A DNA stretch of 64,000 bases. Source: Temnopleurus reevesii (taxonomy: Eukaryota > Echinodermata > Echinoidea > Temnopleuroida > Temnopleuridae). Shown here in pieces: positions 10,401 to 25,400 of this stretch; the first letter of the stretch is position 1, and each line of letters begins with the position of its first letter. The notes under the pieces were generated by a model. It ran no database searches. It was not told where the DNA came from and was given only the letters and a program-made list of their open reading frames with translations. Made by a program: the position numbers and the translations under genes. The stretch is from positions 12,813 through 76,812 of the forward strand of contig BQKZ01002589.1 in assembly GCA_036244855.1 (NCBI GenBank), read 5' to 3'.

Positions 10401-13400
10401 TACATTTCTCTACTTACATTTATTCACACTAATAACTTCCAGAATACATGCAAAGAATAGCATCCATTTTCAAACACACTTCTTCTTTTTTGTACGTTTA
10501 TCAATTTTCTTTTTAAATTTCAGTACATTCTACCTCAATTCAATCATCATGACCATTACTTATCAATAATTTAAAATTTTCAAATTGTTACCTATATCTT
10601 TATCTTTTATAGTTTCTTGTGGGGGCACAACTTATTTTCAGCATAATAGACTTTAATGAACTGTTGAGAAGTGTTGAGAAACTTTAACTACATCTATGTC
10701 TTACCTTCGTCAATCTCAGTGACGATGCAATCGATTTCAGCTCCGGAAGGCGATTTGCATTTAGCCTTGAGTTGTCCTTTAGCACCATTGAGTTGGATCA
10801 CAAATGAGCATGGATGGTTCACCTTGAGCCCATGTTCCTGTAAGCTTGACACACTGCATCTCCTTGCTTCACCAAGGGGTGGGCAGACAAAAGGCTTGTA
10901 AGGGCTGTCTGGGATGGGCTTGTCATTGAACTTGATGTCCACTAGATAATCGCCTGAAGATGACATACAAATAATAGGGCCCATGTCAGGTATGGTAGTG
11001 TCACAGTGAACATTTTCAAAGCAATTCAATCACATGAAAAAATAAATGTGAGATCACATGATCATCAGCAAGATTGAACTAATGATATAAGAGTGAATGC
11101 TAATCTCAAATGTGGAGTATTCAGTATAAATTGAAGTGCAAAAATATGAGACAAAATAAAAAATCAAATTAATTAAGCATTTTGGCTCTCAGAGAACAGT
11201 AAATCTTTTTCACGTTATTCAGGAAATGAAAGTAAATGTGTCGGACATGTTTACTGAATGAGAGAAAGATGTGTTGTTCTGTCTGCTAGTCATTGTACAT
11301 ACTTGAATGGGAAGTCTGTCCTTCAATTTCAGAGTGATTCTTCAATATGAATACAAAAAACAACAATTATGAAAACATCCCTGTTTTGACAGCTTTGAGA
11401 AGATCACAAATTATTGGAGGCCTTTTTTCCAACAAGATTGTGAAGAGTGTGTTTGATTTACAAACGAACAAAAAAGTTATGAAGACCACTACATGGATAT
11501 ATACTTAAATGATAATTAATGAATGAAACATACAATAGTGACAAAGTAAAAAGATAAATGGTTGAAATCTGATGCTTCATACCTGGTACACTGGGTAGAT
11601 ATGAGACTAGGTATGAACCATCCTTGTTGTCTACAAAGTTGATTGGAGCCTTAGCTGGACCAGAGACAGTGATTCCTAGCTTTCCTGGACCAGCCTCACG
11701 AGTCCAGACCTGGAACTCGGCTGTATCAGATCAATCAAATCAAAGAATTAGGAGAACAATCAGTCAGATGCTTTCATAGAATTGGTAAAGTTTGAAAGAA
11801 AACGATTAATATGTGAGGACAAACATAAATTAAGAATCGATTAAGCGTATTTTACCCAACATTCTTATTTATTTTACACAAACTGTTTTTTCCCTTTTGA
11901 GAGGGAAACCACTTTTCCAGAAGGAGACAAATGTGATGTGAGCTTGCCATGCCAAAAGAGTGCTGAATCCAAAAATGTACAGTACAATTTATTGAATAAT
12001 TGGAGTACTTCTGTACTAGCATATCTTGAATATGACAGGAATATTCATTGAATATCATGGGAGTACTTCTTGAAACTTGAAACTTTGACTTAAACTTAAA
12101 AAAGGTTTATCACATGGCAGGCTCACGATGAGAAAAATAAAAATATAAGTAGTAAATTTGTACTTAATTCTTTATTTAAACCAACACGAAATAAAACAGA
12201 ATGGGAATCAAAAGGCATATTTGCTTAACAAGTGAAAACAGCACTAGCAGTCTACAAGACCTGGCATTACCTGGTTGTTTGACCTCTCCTCTTTCTAGAC
12301 CTGGACCTCCAGCGTGGACCCTATGAGCACCACCTTCACCCATTGGACCAACGGTGAAAGTAAATGGACTGCCTGTATATCAAAATATGAATAATACAAT
12401 CAATTACAAAACAATTACAGAACTTGATTGCAAAAGTACATCATTGTAAGACAACTACGAAGAAAAGTTCTGAAATTTACTGCAAACAGACAACGAGAAG
12501 ACAGACTAAAATACGATATTTCAATCGATTTTGAGAAAACTTGGCTCGGAAGTAGCACAAGGTATCTCATTATAATGTGTCATTTCCCACAGACATGTAA
12601 TCTCCTCGAGATTTTATGTGATGTTATGCAGAGTTGTTCCGCCCCAATCTATCACATAACATATTCAACTGGTATTCACAAATATTTTATTACAGATTGA
12701 TGATGCTAGTTAATGATACTAGCTTTGTGACACACTATTCCATTTTGCAGTTGTTAATCCACTTTTTATTCTTATTACCAAACCCAGTCACTCAAAAGTT
12801 CACATGAATTTTTGAGAGACATACATTTCTACGAGGAAAGGAAACAAGGCTATTGTTGGTAGAACTTGGGATATCTTTATGGCAACCATTCAGAGCCATA
12901 ACGTAATGATGCTCCCAGAGATTCATTAAAACTTAAAACCTGAAATGGTTGATTAAAATTGCACATGGCAGCCTCGCAGCTGAATTGCGTGCAATAGATT
13001 ACATTAACTGGACAATGCACAAATATATGTAATAAATGAAAAGACTGAAATTTTACCTGGGACGTGCAAGCCTTTGTTCTTCACACTGACTGTGTGAACT
13101 CCTTCCATTGAAGGAACAAACTTGACGCAGTATTTACAGTCTGGTCTATCCATGATCTCGGCATCTACTGTGCGACCAGCAGGGTTTGTAACCTGTGCGG
13201 TCATATCTAGAGGGTCTGTGCCTGCAAAGACAGACAGAAAGAAGGAAGATTAATCTCTGAATTAAAACACAAAATACTGTTGAAATAAACCTTTAATGAA
13301 ATCATTCTCATTCTATGTTGGCTACCATTATGCAAATCATAGAGAGAAAATCTAAGCAAACTTCAAAATCGTATATTAGCTTGCAATTGTTTTTTTTTTA

Positions 13401-16400
13401 GGCAGCATTACATCAGTAAAAGGATGTCCGTCAGCCAATAAAGAGAGGGCGAAATAAAAAAAAATTATCTTCTCTTATATCATCCTTTCATTCTATCTTG
13501 GAAAAGCTCAATCATTTCACATATTTTTGGGTGTGAAAACGGCTAACCTTGAACACGTATGAACAAAATTGAAGCAGCAATCAATTGCACATAAAAAAAT
13601 TATGAACAAAATAGTTGAAGGGCAAAACAAATAGAATATGTTTTTACCTGGGATCTTTACTGTGAGTTCACATTCACTACCAACATTAGAGATTGGAATA
13701 GACTTGGTCGGTCTTACAAGTGTTTCTCTGATCAGTGGAAGCTCACTGGAGTCTCCCTGCACTGCTACCTGGAACGGACTCCCTGGATTAAAAAAAAAAG
13801 AGTTGGCGTCACAATGAGTATTTCCAGAGATATTATATATCTAAAATCTGAATCATGCATAGAGAATAAACATAACATAGAGAATATAAGTTTACATGAT
13901 ATTCTAAGACAATTTTACAGCATTTCTATTATAACCTCGAAGTGGTGCCATGATTGAGATGCATTATGGTCCAGAAAGTCTAATTTCTCAGATTCTTGTC
14001 AACAGGTATTTCCACACTACATGCACCATTGTGATGAATTGTGATGAAGGGTTTGAAATGGTCCATACCTGGTACCAGTTGATCAGCATAGTGCACATTC
14101 ACATTGTATGTTCCTGGTTCAGTTGGTGTGAACGTAACTAGGCAGGTACCATCGCCATTATCTTCACAGTTGATGTCTGCTTTGCTTGGACCCTCGATAG
14201 AAACACCAAGTCCACCATAGCCTACACAGATTGGATGATAAGTATTCAATTATTCTACATGATTCATTAATCCATTGAAACACAGAGGTAAAGAGTGCCT
14301 TTAATATTAAGCATATGATTTCAATTAATTATTAATTACTTTATTATAAATCTAACTTGGGAAGAAATATTAATTGAACACATTTCATTTCCTTCTCTGG
14401 CAAGTTGAAACCCACAAATTTGTGAACAGGATTGCAGATGCATAAATTTGTTTTAAAAGCCATCATTGGACATGATAATAATACATAGAATTGAATATTA
14501 GGAATGTTTGGTGTTTAGATCTGTACACCTGTAGCTTTTCACTTAATTAGACATATTAAATTATTCATGAAATTTCAGACTGACAAAAATGTGAATTCAT
14601 CATTTTTAGGGCAGATTTTTTTTCAAAGCATGAGCATCTTACCAGCGTTCCTTGTATCGACCAGGAACTGAGCGATTTGACCCGCCTCGGCCTCTTTGAT
14701 CCCGCGACCTGTCACCTTGACCTTGCTGGCATCACCCACTTCCTGTGCACCTACGATGATCTTGAAGGGGCTGTTGGGGATGTTCTGACCCCTCTTCTTT
14801 ACACTAACCAAGTGTTCACCAATCTCCTTGGGAGTAAATGTAATACCTAAAGAAGAGAGAATAGAAAATAGGATGGATCTATATCGCCTAAAACATCATA
14901 TATCCATATGGTAAGCAATCAGTGCACGAAAAGTAAGATTTTAACGATTGAAAAGTGCTTTGAATGTTTTACGTAATATCTTATCTACCCAAAGCAGGAG
15001 TTAAATAAGGAGGTTACGATAAAAGAACATCTGATGGCTGCAAATGAAAGACCAAGTTTGGGCAAAATATCTTAAATAGAACTTTTTTTTGGACCTGTGT
15101 AGATGATGGACATGAAAGCAAGAAAAAAAGTTCCCATACAAGTTTGAAATATGATTTAACAAACAACTCCTTCAATGTAAAAGAATTGATCTCCAGCATG
15201 ATTCTTTCAATATTAGTAACCAATCAATGTCTATGCATTATACTTATAACAAACCTATCAAAACATTTAGCAATTTCCTTACCAATATTTCCATTTGGAA
15301 GACGTTTGAGAGCGCATGGTTCCTCATGCTTGGAAGGTGTACGGATTGTGGCAGTGAGTTGACTAAGATCAGATTCAGTAATTTTGAGAGGAACATCGCT
15401 AGGGGTACCAATGGACATCCTGCTGCCAGACTTGTCTGCACACAAAACAAAAAACATATTTTACTATATATATTGTTCTATTTGTAAAATATTGTCAGTA
15501 GTTTTATAGATTTGAATATAAAAAGCGGTCACTGCATGAAATTGTAATGGTAACAATAAAACAAGATATGTATAGATGAATAGCAGAAATCTGTCAGTTC
15601 ACTTGCCAGGCTGTTTGTATCAATTCCACAGTGGCCGTAAACAAATGCTGGTTTTGAAAAATCATGGACTATATATTAAAGAAAATAGCGTCAACAGGAT
15701 ACTGGTGAGTTTGGAATATTCGTTAGATTAATCTATGAATAAGTTATGACGCATACTTCACATTGTATCTGTTTTATCTCCCGTAAATAAAGTTTGACTC
15801 AACTTTATTCTTGACATTTTTCATTAACAAATTTTACTTAAACAGGATATCAGGTTTTATCAAGGGGTAGAATATTTAATGTGCTCAAAGAAAAAAGAAA
15901 AGATCTGATGCATACATACCAACAATCTGAGCAGAGAAAGGGCTGCCTGGGATGTGTTTATCAGCAAACTTGACGACAATGTCATACTGTCCTGGTTTGG
16001 TTGGGAAATATGTTACGCTGCAGGTTCCATCCTTGTTATCTACACATTTGATGTCAGCCTTGGATGGTCCCTCAATGGCAAGAGCCAAACCACCTGAAAC
16101 AAAATTGACACAAATATTAGTTTTACACTACAAACAATTGATCCATATGATGATATCTAAATCCTGATGAAAAAAAAATTGTAATTTTTTAAATTGAGCT
16201 GTACCTCACTAGAATGCTTTCAGATCAATCAAAAATTTAACTTCACATACTTACATCCTAAAACAGATGTCATGCCTATAGGTCCCCACTGCAATTATTG
16301 AATTAATTTTCACAATCTTAATAGCCAAGCAATTATAAAGTATGTAATACTTGAAAAAGGAGATATATTATTGAAAAATAGGGCTGAAAACATTTGTTTG

Positions 16401-19400
16401 TATACAATACAAGTAAGACTTACAGGGCAAAGAGTTCTTATATTTCACATTAATAAAAGGAAAATAAAGATTTCATAAATTATGTTGAACAACCCTGTAA
16501 AGGACTATCCAGAAACAACTTTTCATTAGTGATTTCTGATTAGTAAACTGGGTGAATTGTTTTTGGGTAATTATGGCTCAAGCAGTCCATAAGAGAAGTG
16601 AAATAGGCTAAAAGTTAATTCAGATATACACATGAAAAAGACCAGTCCATTTCAATAGGATGTGCCAACAAAACCATTATTGGGAAGGGGTGAGAGAGCT
16701 GATACAAAAATAAAAAGTAAAGAAAAAAAATCTCACCAGCGCCAGCATCCTTCGTGTTGATGATGAAATGACAAGGCTCATTGCTGATACCGTGGGTAAG
16801 ACCAGTACCATAGGCTGTCACATTACCACTCTTCAACTCATCCACGTGGAAGTGGAATGGACTGCCTGTGAATGCAACACAAAATATTCATATCGTTAGG
16901 AGTAATTCAGAAAAGATGGTTGTTTTTAAAATAGAAGAAACAAGAAATAGCAAAATTGTTTAAATTTGCAAAATGGGAGTCAAATGCATTAAAAACACAT
17001 GGGAGTCTTGCCAACATATCAAAGTACTGATTGTTTCAACTTGCAGTCTACTCCTATTTTTCTTTCATTATGATATTAAGTGTATGAAATTCACGTATAC
17101 ATTTGTTGCAATAGCTGCAATAAAACAACTTGTTTTTTCCTGCAAATAAATTAAGAGTATACTTCGTTATTATTCCTCAATTCTAATTCCAACTGCCTAC
17201 TTTTTAATGAATTCAAAATTGTGAAAAAAATTATTGTGGTGAAAGAAGGTGTATTTGAGACGACTATTAACTTATAGTGCTTAACAGGAGAAAATGTGCA
17301 TACCTGGTACATCTTTTCCATTGTACTTGATACCAAGCTCATGACGGCCAGTCTCCTTGGGTGAATACTTGACGGTGATGGTACCATCCTTGTTCTCAAT
17401 GATAACTGGGACCTCCCTACGACCACTTGGGGTGATTACCTCACCTACACAAAATGCAAAAATAAATTGAAGAAAAATTGAAGAAAAAGGTAAGGAGTTT
17501 TAGGCTACACATTTTTAAATCAAAGAGAAACTAAATTGAATTAGAATACGCTCAGTAGAATGCTTCCTATGTCAAATCACTAAAGTGATTATACACATAC
17601 ACCTTTAATTTTAAGTTTAATTTTACCTACGCCATATGGTATAAAGAAATTAATTCTCTGTGGGTAAACTACATATGGACATGACATTTCTCCAGAAGCA
17701 TCAAAATTACAATAGCTGTTTTTGGCAGATATACACAAGCTTCTAAAGCATGTTTTGGAATGTGAACCTCTTTGACAAATTAACAAGCCTTATAGCTTTT
17801 AAGCAAACCCTAACACTGCAGTACCTTGAACATATATTACTATTCTCATTGGACAAGAAAAAGTATTGCATGGCCTTGGATCATGGATGACCTTATTCCA
17901 CTGGATGACCTTATTCCACTGGAGGACACTAAATAGATTTGGCAATTTTAGCTCCAGATTCTACAATGGTGGCAGCAGTGGGATGTGAACAACAGAGTTC
18001 TCTATTACAAAGTAAGGCCACACCGTTACCTGTAATTTACACAGCCAACATACACAAAGATAAAATACATCATAATTCCTAGTCCAGACTTATTGAAAAA
18101 CACCTGAATGCTAAAAAAAGATTAGCATGTTCATTGAAAATGCAAGTTAGACTGTCTACCTTTTTAGTAGTGACTTCAGTTGTAGACAAACATACAGAAT
18201 AAGTGAGTGTTATTTTCATTTTTTGTGTTCTCTGATGAGTAAATATGTGCTTCCTACCTGTGATGCATCCTGATCCAGCGCCAATGACTGGGATTACCAG
18301 GTCGAGGGGTCTACAATCCTGTGGCATGGCGGACTGTAGTGGAGCAGCTTGGACGGCCTGGATGGCTTCAGGCTGGATCAAGTCCTCTGGTGGTCCTGGC
18401 TGAGCCTGTAAACATACAATACAATTTGCGTTGTCAAAAGAATGATCAAACTGCACTATCAAACTAATGAAATGTACACTACCATTATTCATTAACTCAT
18501 TCCACGTTTTTTTCGCTTCAATGAAGATCCGTTGGCCTGTTTCCTTCGCAGTTTTGCACAGATTTGCCATACAAACATGGCATACATTCCCTAATTAATG
18601 CAACACACAGGGGGTTTACGGGTGAATGCAGAAATAGTTAAATACAATTTTGAATGATGTATGTTACAAGTGAGGGAGACAAAAATATCTCTACATTCAG
18701 GTAGATTCTACCTGATTACCAGAGAGACAAAAGTTAAGAACCACTCAAACTTTAACATTCACTTTGAACTTGAATCTAACTTAAATGCTACATTAGTATT
18801 AGTATGGTAAATGTATTGACTATTGCACTCCAATCACAACAGTGAAACCAAGCTACATCAATTCATCCAACGGAGAATACTAATAAATGAGTTATATATT
18901 CTGTAAGGATATTACTCCTTTGTGATATTTATTGTACATCTATATCCATTCCATCTATCCATTCCCTCCATTATATATTTATTCATCTTTTTTTCCTTTT
19001 TTTAACCAAATATGATAATTCAGCCATGAAACCAGAGACATATCATGCTCTGATAACTTTCAGCATTATACAGTGCAAATCATTTGCCTGCATTTGAATT
19101 GGACATAGTAGTAGGGTGTAATGTATGACCTAAGAAGGCAAATTCACAATGATACTGTCAGGGAGTATGGGTCCCTCCATTAGCACAGGGGTATAGGTCC
19201 CTTCATTGGCACAGGGGTATGGGTCCCTCCATTAGCACGGGGTCTGGGTGGCTCCATTAGCACATGGGTATGGGTCCCTCCATTAGCACAGGGGTATGGG
19301 TCTCTCTATTAGCACAGTGGTATAGGTGTCTCCATTAGCACAGGGGTATGGGTCGCTCCATTAGCACAGGGGTATGGGTCGCTCCATTAGCACAGGGGTA

Positions 19401-22400
19401 TGTGTTCCATCAAAAGCACAGGGAACGAGACCATTTATTAGCAATGGGATATGGATGCTTTAATTAGAATAAGAAAATTTACACATTTGAAACATAATCA
19501 GTTCCGAACCAACCAATCGCATAATGAATCCTATCTGTAAAAACTTGTTAATTGAAAACTCAGGTTGCCCCAACAAAATTTCTGTGGTTCATGAAGAAGC
19601 ACTTGCTGGATAGCATGTGTGATTTTTCTTGTTCTATTATTAGTGCAGATAACGTTCGTTTATGACTAAAATCATATGACAAGTCTTAAAAATGCAACTC
19701 AATGCACCATACAAACATGACAGGATCTATTCAAAATGATGCTAAAAATATCTAATGAAAAAATTTAAGTATCTTTTTAGGACCATATTTCAAATGAAGT
19801 AAAATGGCTAATTTGATAATACATTTTTAAACCACCTAATTAAACAAGATACAATGAAAACACACACAAAGAAATATTGAACAGAGGCTATTTATGGGGA
19901 AAATAGATTGCTTTCATTAAAATAGTTGACTTATGAATCACAATCGAGGGTAGTTAATCAGACAGAATGATGCCTCTGGGATTCCTCTCTAACGCCCATC
20001 CACATTCTTTCCTACACCAACTCAAGAGAGTGATTACAGAGAAAGGTCAGGTCATCCCAAATACCAGATCTGCCAGCTCTTTGTTGTTTTTAAATGTTTG
20101 ATGAGAATACCGCAACAAATGTCTCTGCCAATCTATCAGAAGAAGGAAAATCAGAGCAACTGATGTAACACTCTCTCTCTGGTACCTATCTGCATGTAGG
20201 TGTGTATCACCTTGGACTGGGTTTACAGAAAGCTGTCAACACTACGCCAAATGGAGAGAATGGGGCTTTGGGAGTATAGTTGATTTAGTTTATATTAATT
20301 GTGCTGCTAAAAGGTCTTGCAGATGGTTTAGGTCTTGATGAAACCATTCCAAAAATGTGTTTCTTAACCAGGCTTTAGAAACTTACTGAAGTATGGAGCT
20401 ACAATTTAAAAAGATAGAAGAGTGAGCTCAAAGTCGTTTAAAAAATATATTTTGTCATTTCTCTCAATAAAAAAGGTAACCCAATTTTTTTAATACATCC
20501 AATTTCCGGCAAAATGTATCATTAAAGTGAGGTCTTTTTCTAAATAAGTATAAACTAAAAGCTAGTATTCAACTTAATTTTTTTGAGCTATCATATTCAA
20601 ACTAAAGTCAGATATAAAAATGATTTACCCTTAACTCTTCCTTGAGTTCATGCATATATCCCACAGAATATTTCAATGCAGATTTTGTTTTTATCGCTAG
20701 ATAAATACCATCATTATAAAGCTGTTTAAATCCAATCAACAACTTCTGAAGACAATTTGATTTAGCATCTTTTGATGTCTGCTTTATGTCCTCCCTCCCT
20801 CCTGACAGGGATTCAGAAACATTGGCAACCCACTTCCCCGTCAAAACAAAGCTGTAAATCACCTGAAATTAGTCAATAAAGCCGATTATAAACCTATCTT
20901 CAGATGACTGGCATAGCTTTCCAACATGTTATGGTATTTGGGATGTAGAAACTAGGTAGACCACTAGCTGATATCCAATGCCATCTCATGCTGTGATATA
21001 TAGCACTCATACATGACAGGAATGCAGACACAGCCAAGNATTAGCTTGCAATTGTTTTTTTTTTAGGCAGCATTACATCAGTAAAAGGATGTCCGTCAGC
21101 CAATAAAGAGAGGGCGAAATAAAAAAAAATTATCTTCTCTTATATCATCCTTTCATTCTACCTGAAAACAGCTAACCTTTTACACTTATAAACAAAATTG
21201 AAGCAGCTATCAATTGCACACATGAACAAAATAGTTGAAGGGCAAAACAAATAGAATATGTTTTTACCTGGGATCTTTACTGTGAGTTCACATTCGCTAC
21301 CAACGTTAGAGATTGGAATAGACTTGGTCGGTCTTACAAGTGTTTCTCTGATCAGTGGAAGCTCACTGGAGTCTCCCTGCACTGCTACCTGGAACGGACT
21401 CCCTGGATAATAATTAAAAAAAAGAGTTGGCGTCACAATGAGTATTTCCAGAGATATTATTTATCTGCCATGCTTAACACAAAACATGAAGCAAGAATGT
21501 GCCAGCAAAGAACAAACCATTATTTCATGGAAAAATATATTGATTTTTCTCTTTGCATCACCATCCAAACGGATTGCAATCTACTACAGAATATCGATAA
21601 TGTACATTCTTCTATTAAGTGTGTACTTCACTAATGAGCAACTGAACAAGTCTTTGACATCACATTATCTTTTCTGAGAATTTTTTTGGCGCACCTGTAT
21701 GGCTATTCTCATTCTAATATCTGATCAAATACATATACTTTGTATCTTTCACGAACTTTGTCAATCTAAAATCTGAATCATGCATAGAGAATAAACATAA
21801 CATAGAGAATAAGTTTACATGATATTCTAAGACAATTTTACAGCATTTCTATTATAACCTCGAAGTGGTGCCATGATTGAGATGCATTATGGTCCAGAAA
21901 GTCTAATTTCTCAGATTCTTGTCAACAGGTATTTCCACACTACATGCACCATTGTGATGAATTGTGATGAAGGGTTTGAAATGGTCCATACCTGGTACCA
22001 GTTGATCAGCATAGTGAACATTCACATTGTATGTTCCTGGTTCAGTTGGTGTGAACGTAACTAGGCAGGTACCATCGCCATTATCTTCACAGTTGATATC
22101 TGCTTTGCTTGGACCCTCGATAGAAACACCAAGTCCACCATAGCCTACACAGATTGGATGATAAGTATTCAATTATTCTACATGATTCATTAATCCATTG
22201 AAACACAGAGGTAAAGAGTGCCTTTAATATTAAGCATATAATTTCAATTAATTATTAATTACTTTATTATAAATCTAACTTGGGAAGAAATATTAATTGA
22301 ACACATTTCATTTCCTTCTCTGGCAAGTTGAAACCCACAAATTTGTGAACAGGATTGCAGATGCATAAATTTGTTTTAAAAGCCATCATTGGACATGATA

Positions 22401-25400
22401 GTAATACATAGAATTGAATATTAGGAATGTTTGGTGTTTAGATCTGTACACCTGTAGCTTTTCACTTAATTAGACAAATTAAATCATTTATGAAATTTCA
22501 GACTGACAAAAATGTGAATTCATCATTTTTAGGGCAGATTTTTTTTCAAAGCATGAGCATCTTACCAGCGTTCCTTGTATCGACCAGGAACTGAGCGATT
22601 TGACCCGCCTCGGCCTCTTTGATCCCACGACCTGTCACCTTGACCTTGCTGGCATCACCCACTTCCTGTGCACCTACGATGATCTTGAAGGGGCTGTTTG
22701 GGATGTTCTGACCCCTCTTCTTTACACTAACCAAGTGTTCACCAATCTCCTTGGGAGTAAATGTAATACCTAAAGAAGAGAAAATAGAAAATAGGTTGGA
22801 TCTATATCGCCTAAAACATCATATATCCATATGGTAAGCAATCAGTGCACGAAAAGTAAGATTTTAACGATTGAAAAGTGCTTTGAATGTTTTACGTAAT
22901 ATCTTATCTACCCAAAGCAGGAGTTAAATAAGGAGGTTACGATAAAAGAACATCTGATGGCTGCAAATGAAAGACCAAGTTTGGGCAAAATATCTTAAAT
23001 ATAATTTTGTTTGGACCTGTGTAGATGATGGACATGAAAGCAAGAAAAAAAGTTCCCATACAAGTTTGAAATATGATTTAAAAAACAACTACTTCAATGT
23101 AAAAGAATTGAACACCAGCATGATTCTATCAATATTAGTAACCAATCAATGTATATGCATTATACTTAAAACAAACCTATCAAAACATTTAGCAATTTCC
23201 TTACCAATATTTCCATTTGGAAGACGTTTGAGAGCGCATGGTTCCTCATGCTTGGAAGGTGTACGGATTGTGGCAGTGAGTTGACTAAGATCAGATTCAG
23301 TAATTTTGAGAGGAACATCGCTAGGGGTACCAATGGACATCCTGCTGCCAGACTTGTCTGCACACAAAACAAAAAACACATTTTACTATATAAATTGTTC
23401 TATTTGTAAAATATCGTCAGTAGTTTAATAGATTTGAATATAAAAAGCGGTCACTGCATGAAATTGTAATGGTAACAATAAAACAAGATATGTATAGATG
23501 AATAGCAGAAATCTGTCAGTTCATTTGCCAGACTGTTTGTATCAATTCCACAGTGGCCGTAAACAAATGCTGGTTTTGAAAAATCATGGACTATATATTA
23601 AAGAAAATAGCGTCAACAGGATACTGGTGAGTTTGGAATATTCGTTAGATTAATCTATGAATAAGTTATGACGCATACTTCACATTGTATCTGTTTTATC
23701 TCCCGTAAATAAAGTTTGACTCAACTTTATTCTTGAAATTTTTCATTAACAAATTTTACTTAAACAGGATATCAGGTTTTATCAAGGGGTAGAATATTTA
23801 ATGTGCTCAAAGAAAAAAGAAAAGATCTGATGCATACATACCAACAATCTGAGCAGAGAAAGGACTGCCTGGGATGTGTTTATCAGCAAACTTGACGACA
23901 ATGTCATACTGTCCTGGTTTGGTTGGGAAATATGTTACGCTGCAGGTTCCATCCTTGTTATCTACACATTTGATGTCAGCCTTGGATGGTCCCTCAATGG
24001 CAAGAGCCAAACCACCTGAAACAAAATTGACACAAATATTAGTTTTACACTACAAACAATTGATCCATATGATGATATCTAAATCCTGATGAAAAAAAAA
24101 TTGTAATTTTTTAAATTGAGCTGTACCTCACTAGAATGCTTTCAAATCAATCAAAACATTAACTTCTCATACTTACATCCTAAAACAGATGTCATGCCTA
24201 TCCCACTGCAATTATTGAATTAATTTTCACAATCTTAATAGCCAAGCAATTATAAAGTATGTAATACTTGAAAAAGGAGATATATTATTGAAAAATAGAG
24301 CTGAAAACATTTGTTTGTATACAATACAAGTAAGACTTACAGGGCAAAGAGTTCTTATATTTCACATTAATAAAAGGAAAATGGAGATTTCATTAATTAT
24401 GTTGAACAACCCTGTAAAGGACTATCCAGAAACAACTTTTCATTAGTGATTTCTGATTAGTAAACTGGGTAAATTGTTATTGGGAAAATATGGCTCAAGC
24501 AGTCCATAAGAGAAGTGAAATAGGCTAAAAGTTAATTCAGATATACACATGAAAAAGACCAGTCCATTTCAATAGGATGTGCCAACAAAACCATTATTGG
24601 GAAGGGGTGAGAGAGCTGATACAAAAATAAAAAGTAAAAAAAAAAAATCTCACCAGCGCCAGCATCCTTAGTGTTGATGATGAAATGACAAGGCTCGTTG
24701 CTGATACCATGGGTAAGACCAGTACCATAGGCTGTCACATTACCACTCTTCAACTCATCCACGTGGAAGTGGAATGGACTGCCTGTGAATGCAACACAAA
24801 ATATTCATATCGTTAGGAGTAATTCAGAAAAGATGGTTGTTTTTAAAATAGAAGAAACAAGAAATAGCAAAATTGTTTAAATTTGCAAAATGGGAGTCAA
24901 ATGCATTAAAAACACATGGGAGTCTTGCCAACATATCAAAGTACTGATTGTTTCAACTTGCAGTCTACTCCTATTTTTCTTTCATTATGATATTAAGTGT
25001 ATGAAATTCACGTATACATTTGTTGCAATAGCTGCAATAAAACAACTTGTTTTTTCCTGCAAATAAATTAAGAGTATACTTCGTTATTATTCCTCAATTC
25101 TAATTCCAACTGCCTACTTTTTAATGAATTCAAAATTGTGAAAAAAATTATTGTGGTGAAAGAAAGTGTATTTGAGACGACTATTAACTTATAGTGCTTA
25201 ACAGGAGAAAATGTGCATACCTGGTACATCTTTTCCATTGTAATTGATACCAAGCTCATGACGGCCAGTCTCCTTGGGTGAATACTTGACGGTGATGGTA
25301 CCATCCTTGTTCTCAATGATAACTGGGACCTCCCTACGACCACTTGGGGTGATTACCTCACCTACACAAAATGCAAAAATAAATTGAAGAAAAATTGAAG

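Larger units (their letters stand above)
13375..21038. repeat. Tandem block, copy A (7.66 kb) with filamin exons v20-v27
   Basis: Colinear with 21040-29349, including exons, introns, a minisatellite and SINE-like pieces. Differences are scattered single bases and small indels, about a dozen of them exonic. It joins continuously to v28 on its low side and ends at a single N on its high side. Best explained as one haplotype of a heterozygous diploid. Confidence 0.92.

Noticed and set aside
17963..18030. A functional tRNA gene on the minus strand.
   Set aside because: Too short and degenerate, with poor arm pairing and SINE-like relatives elsewhere in the window.
19162..19420. CRISPR-like array of short repeats.
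   Set aside because: Units are contiguous with no unique spacers, in an intron of an animal gene: a minisatellite.
20608..20862. 84-codon minus-strand frame conserved in both blocks.
   Set aside because: Conservation follows from the block duplication itself. No domain or splice context that fits filamin.
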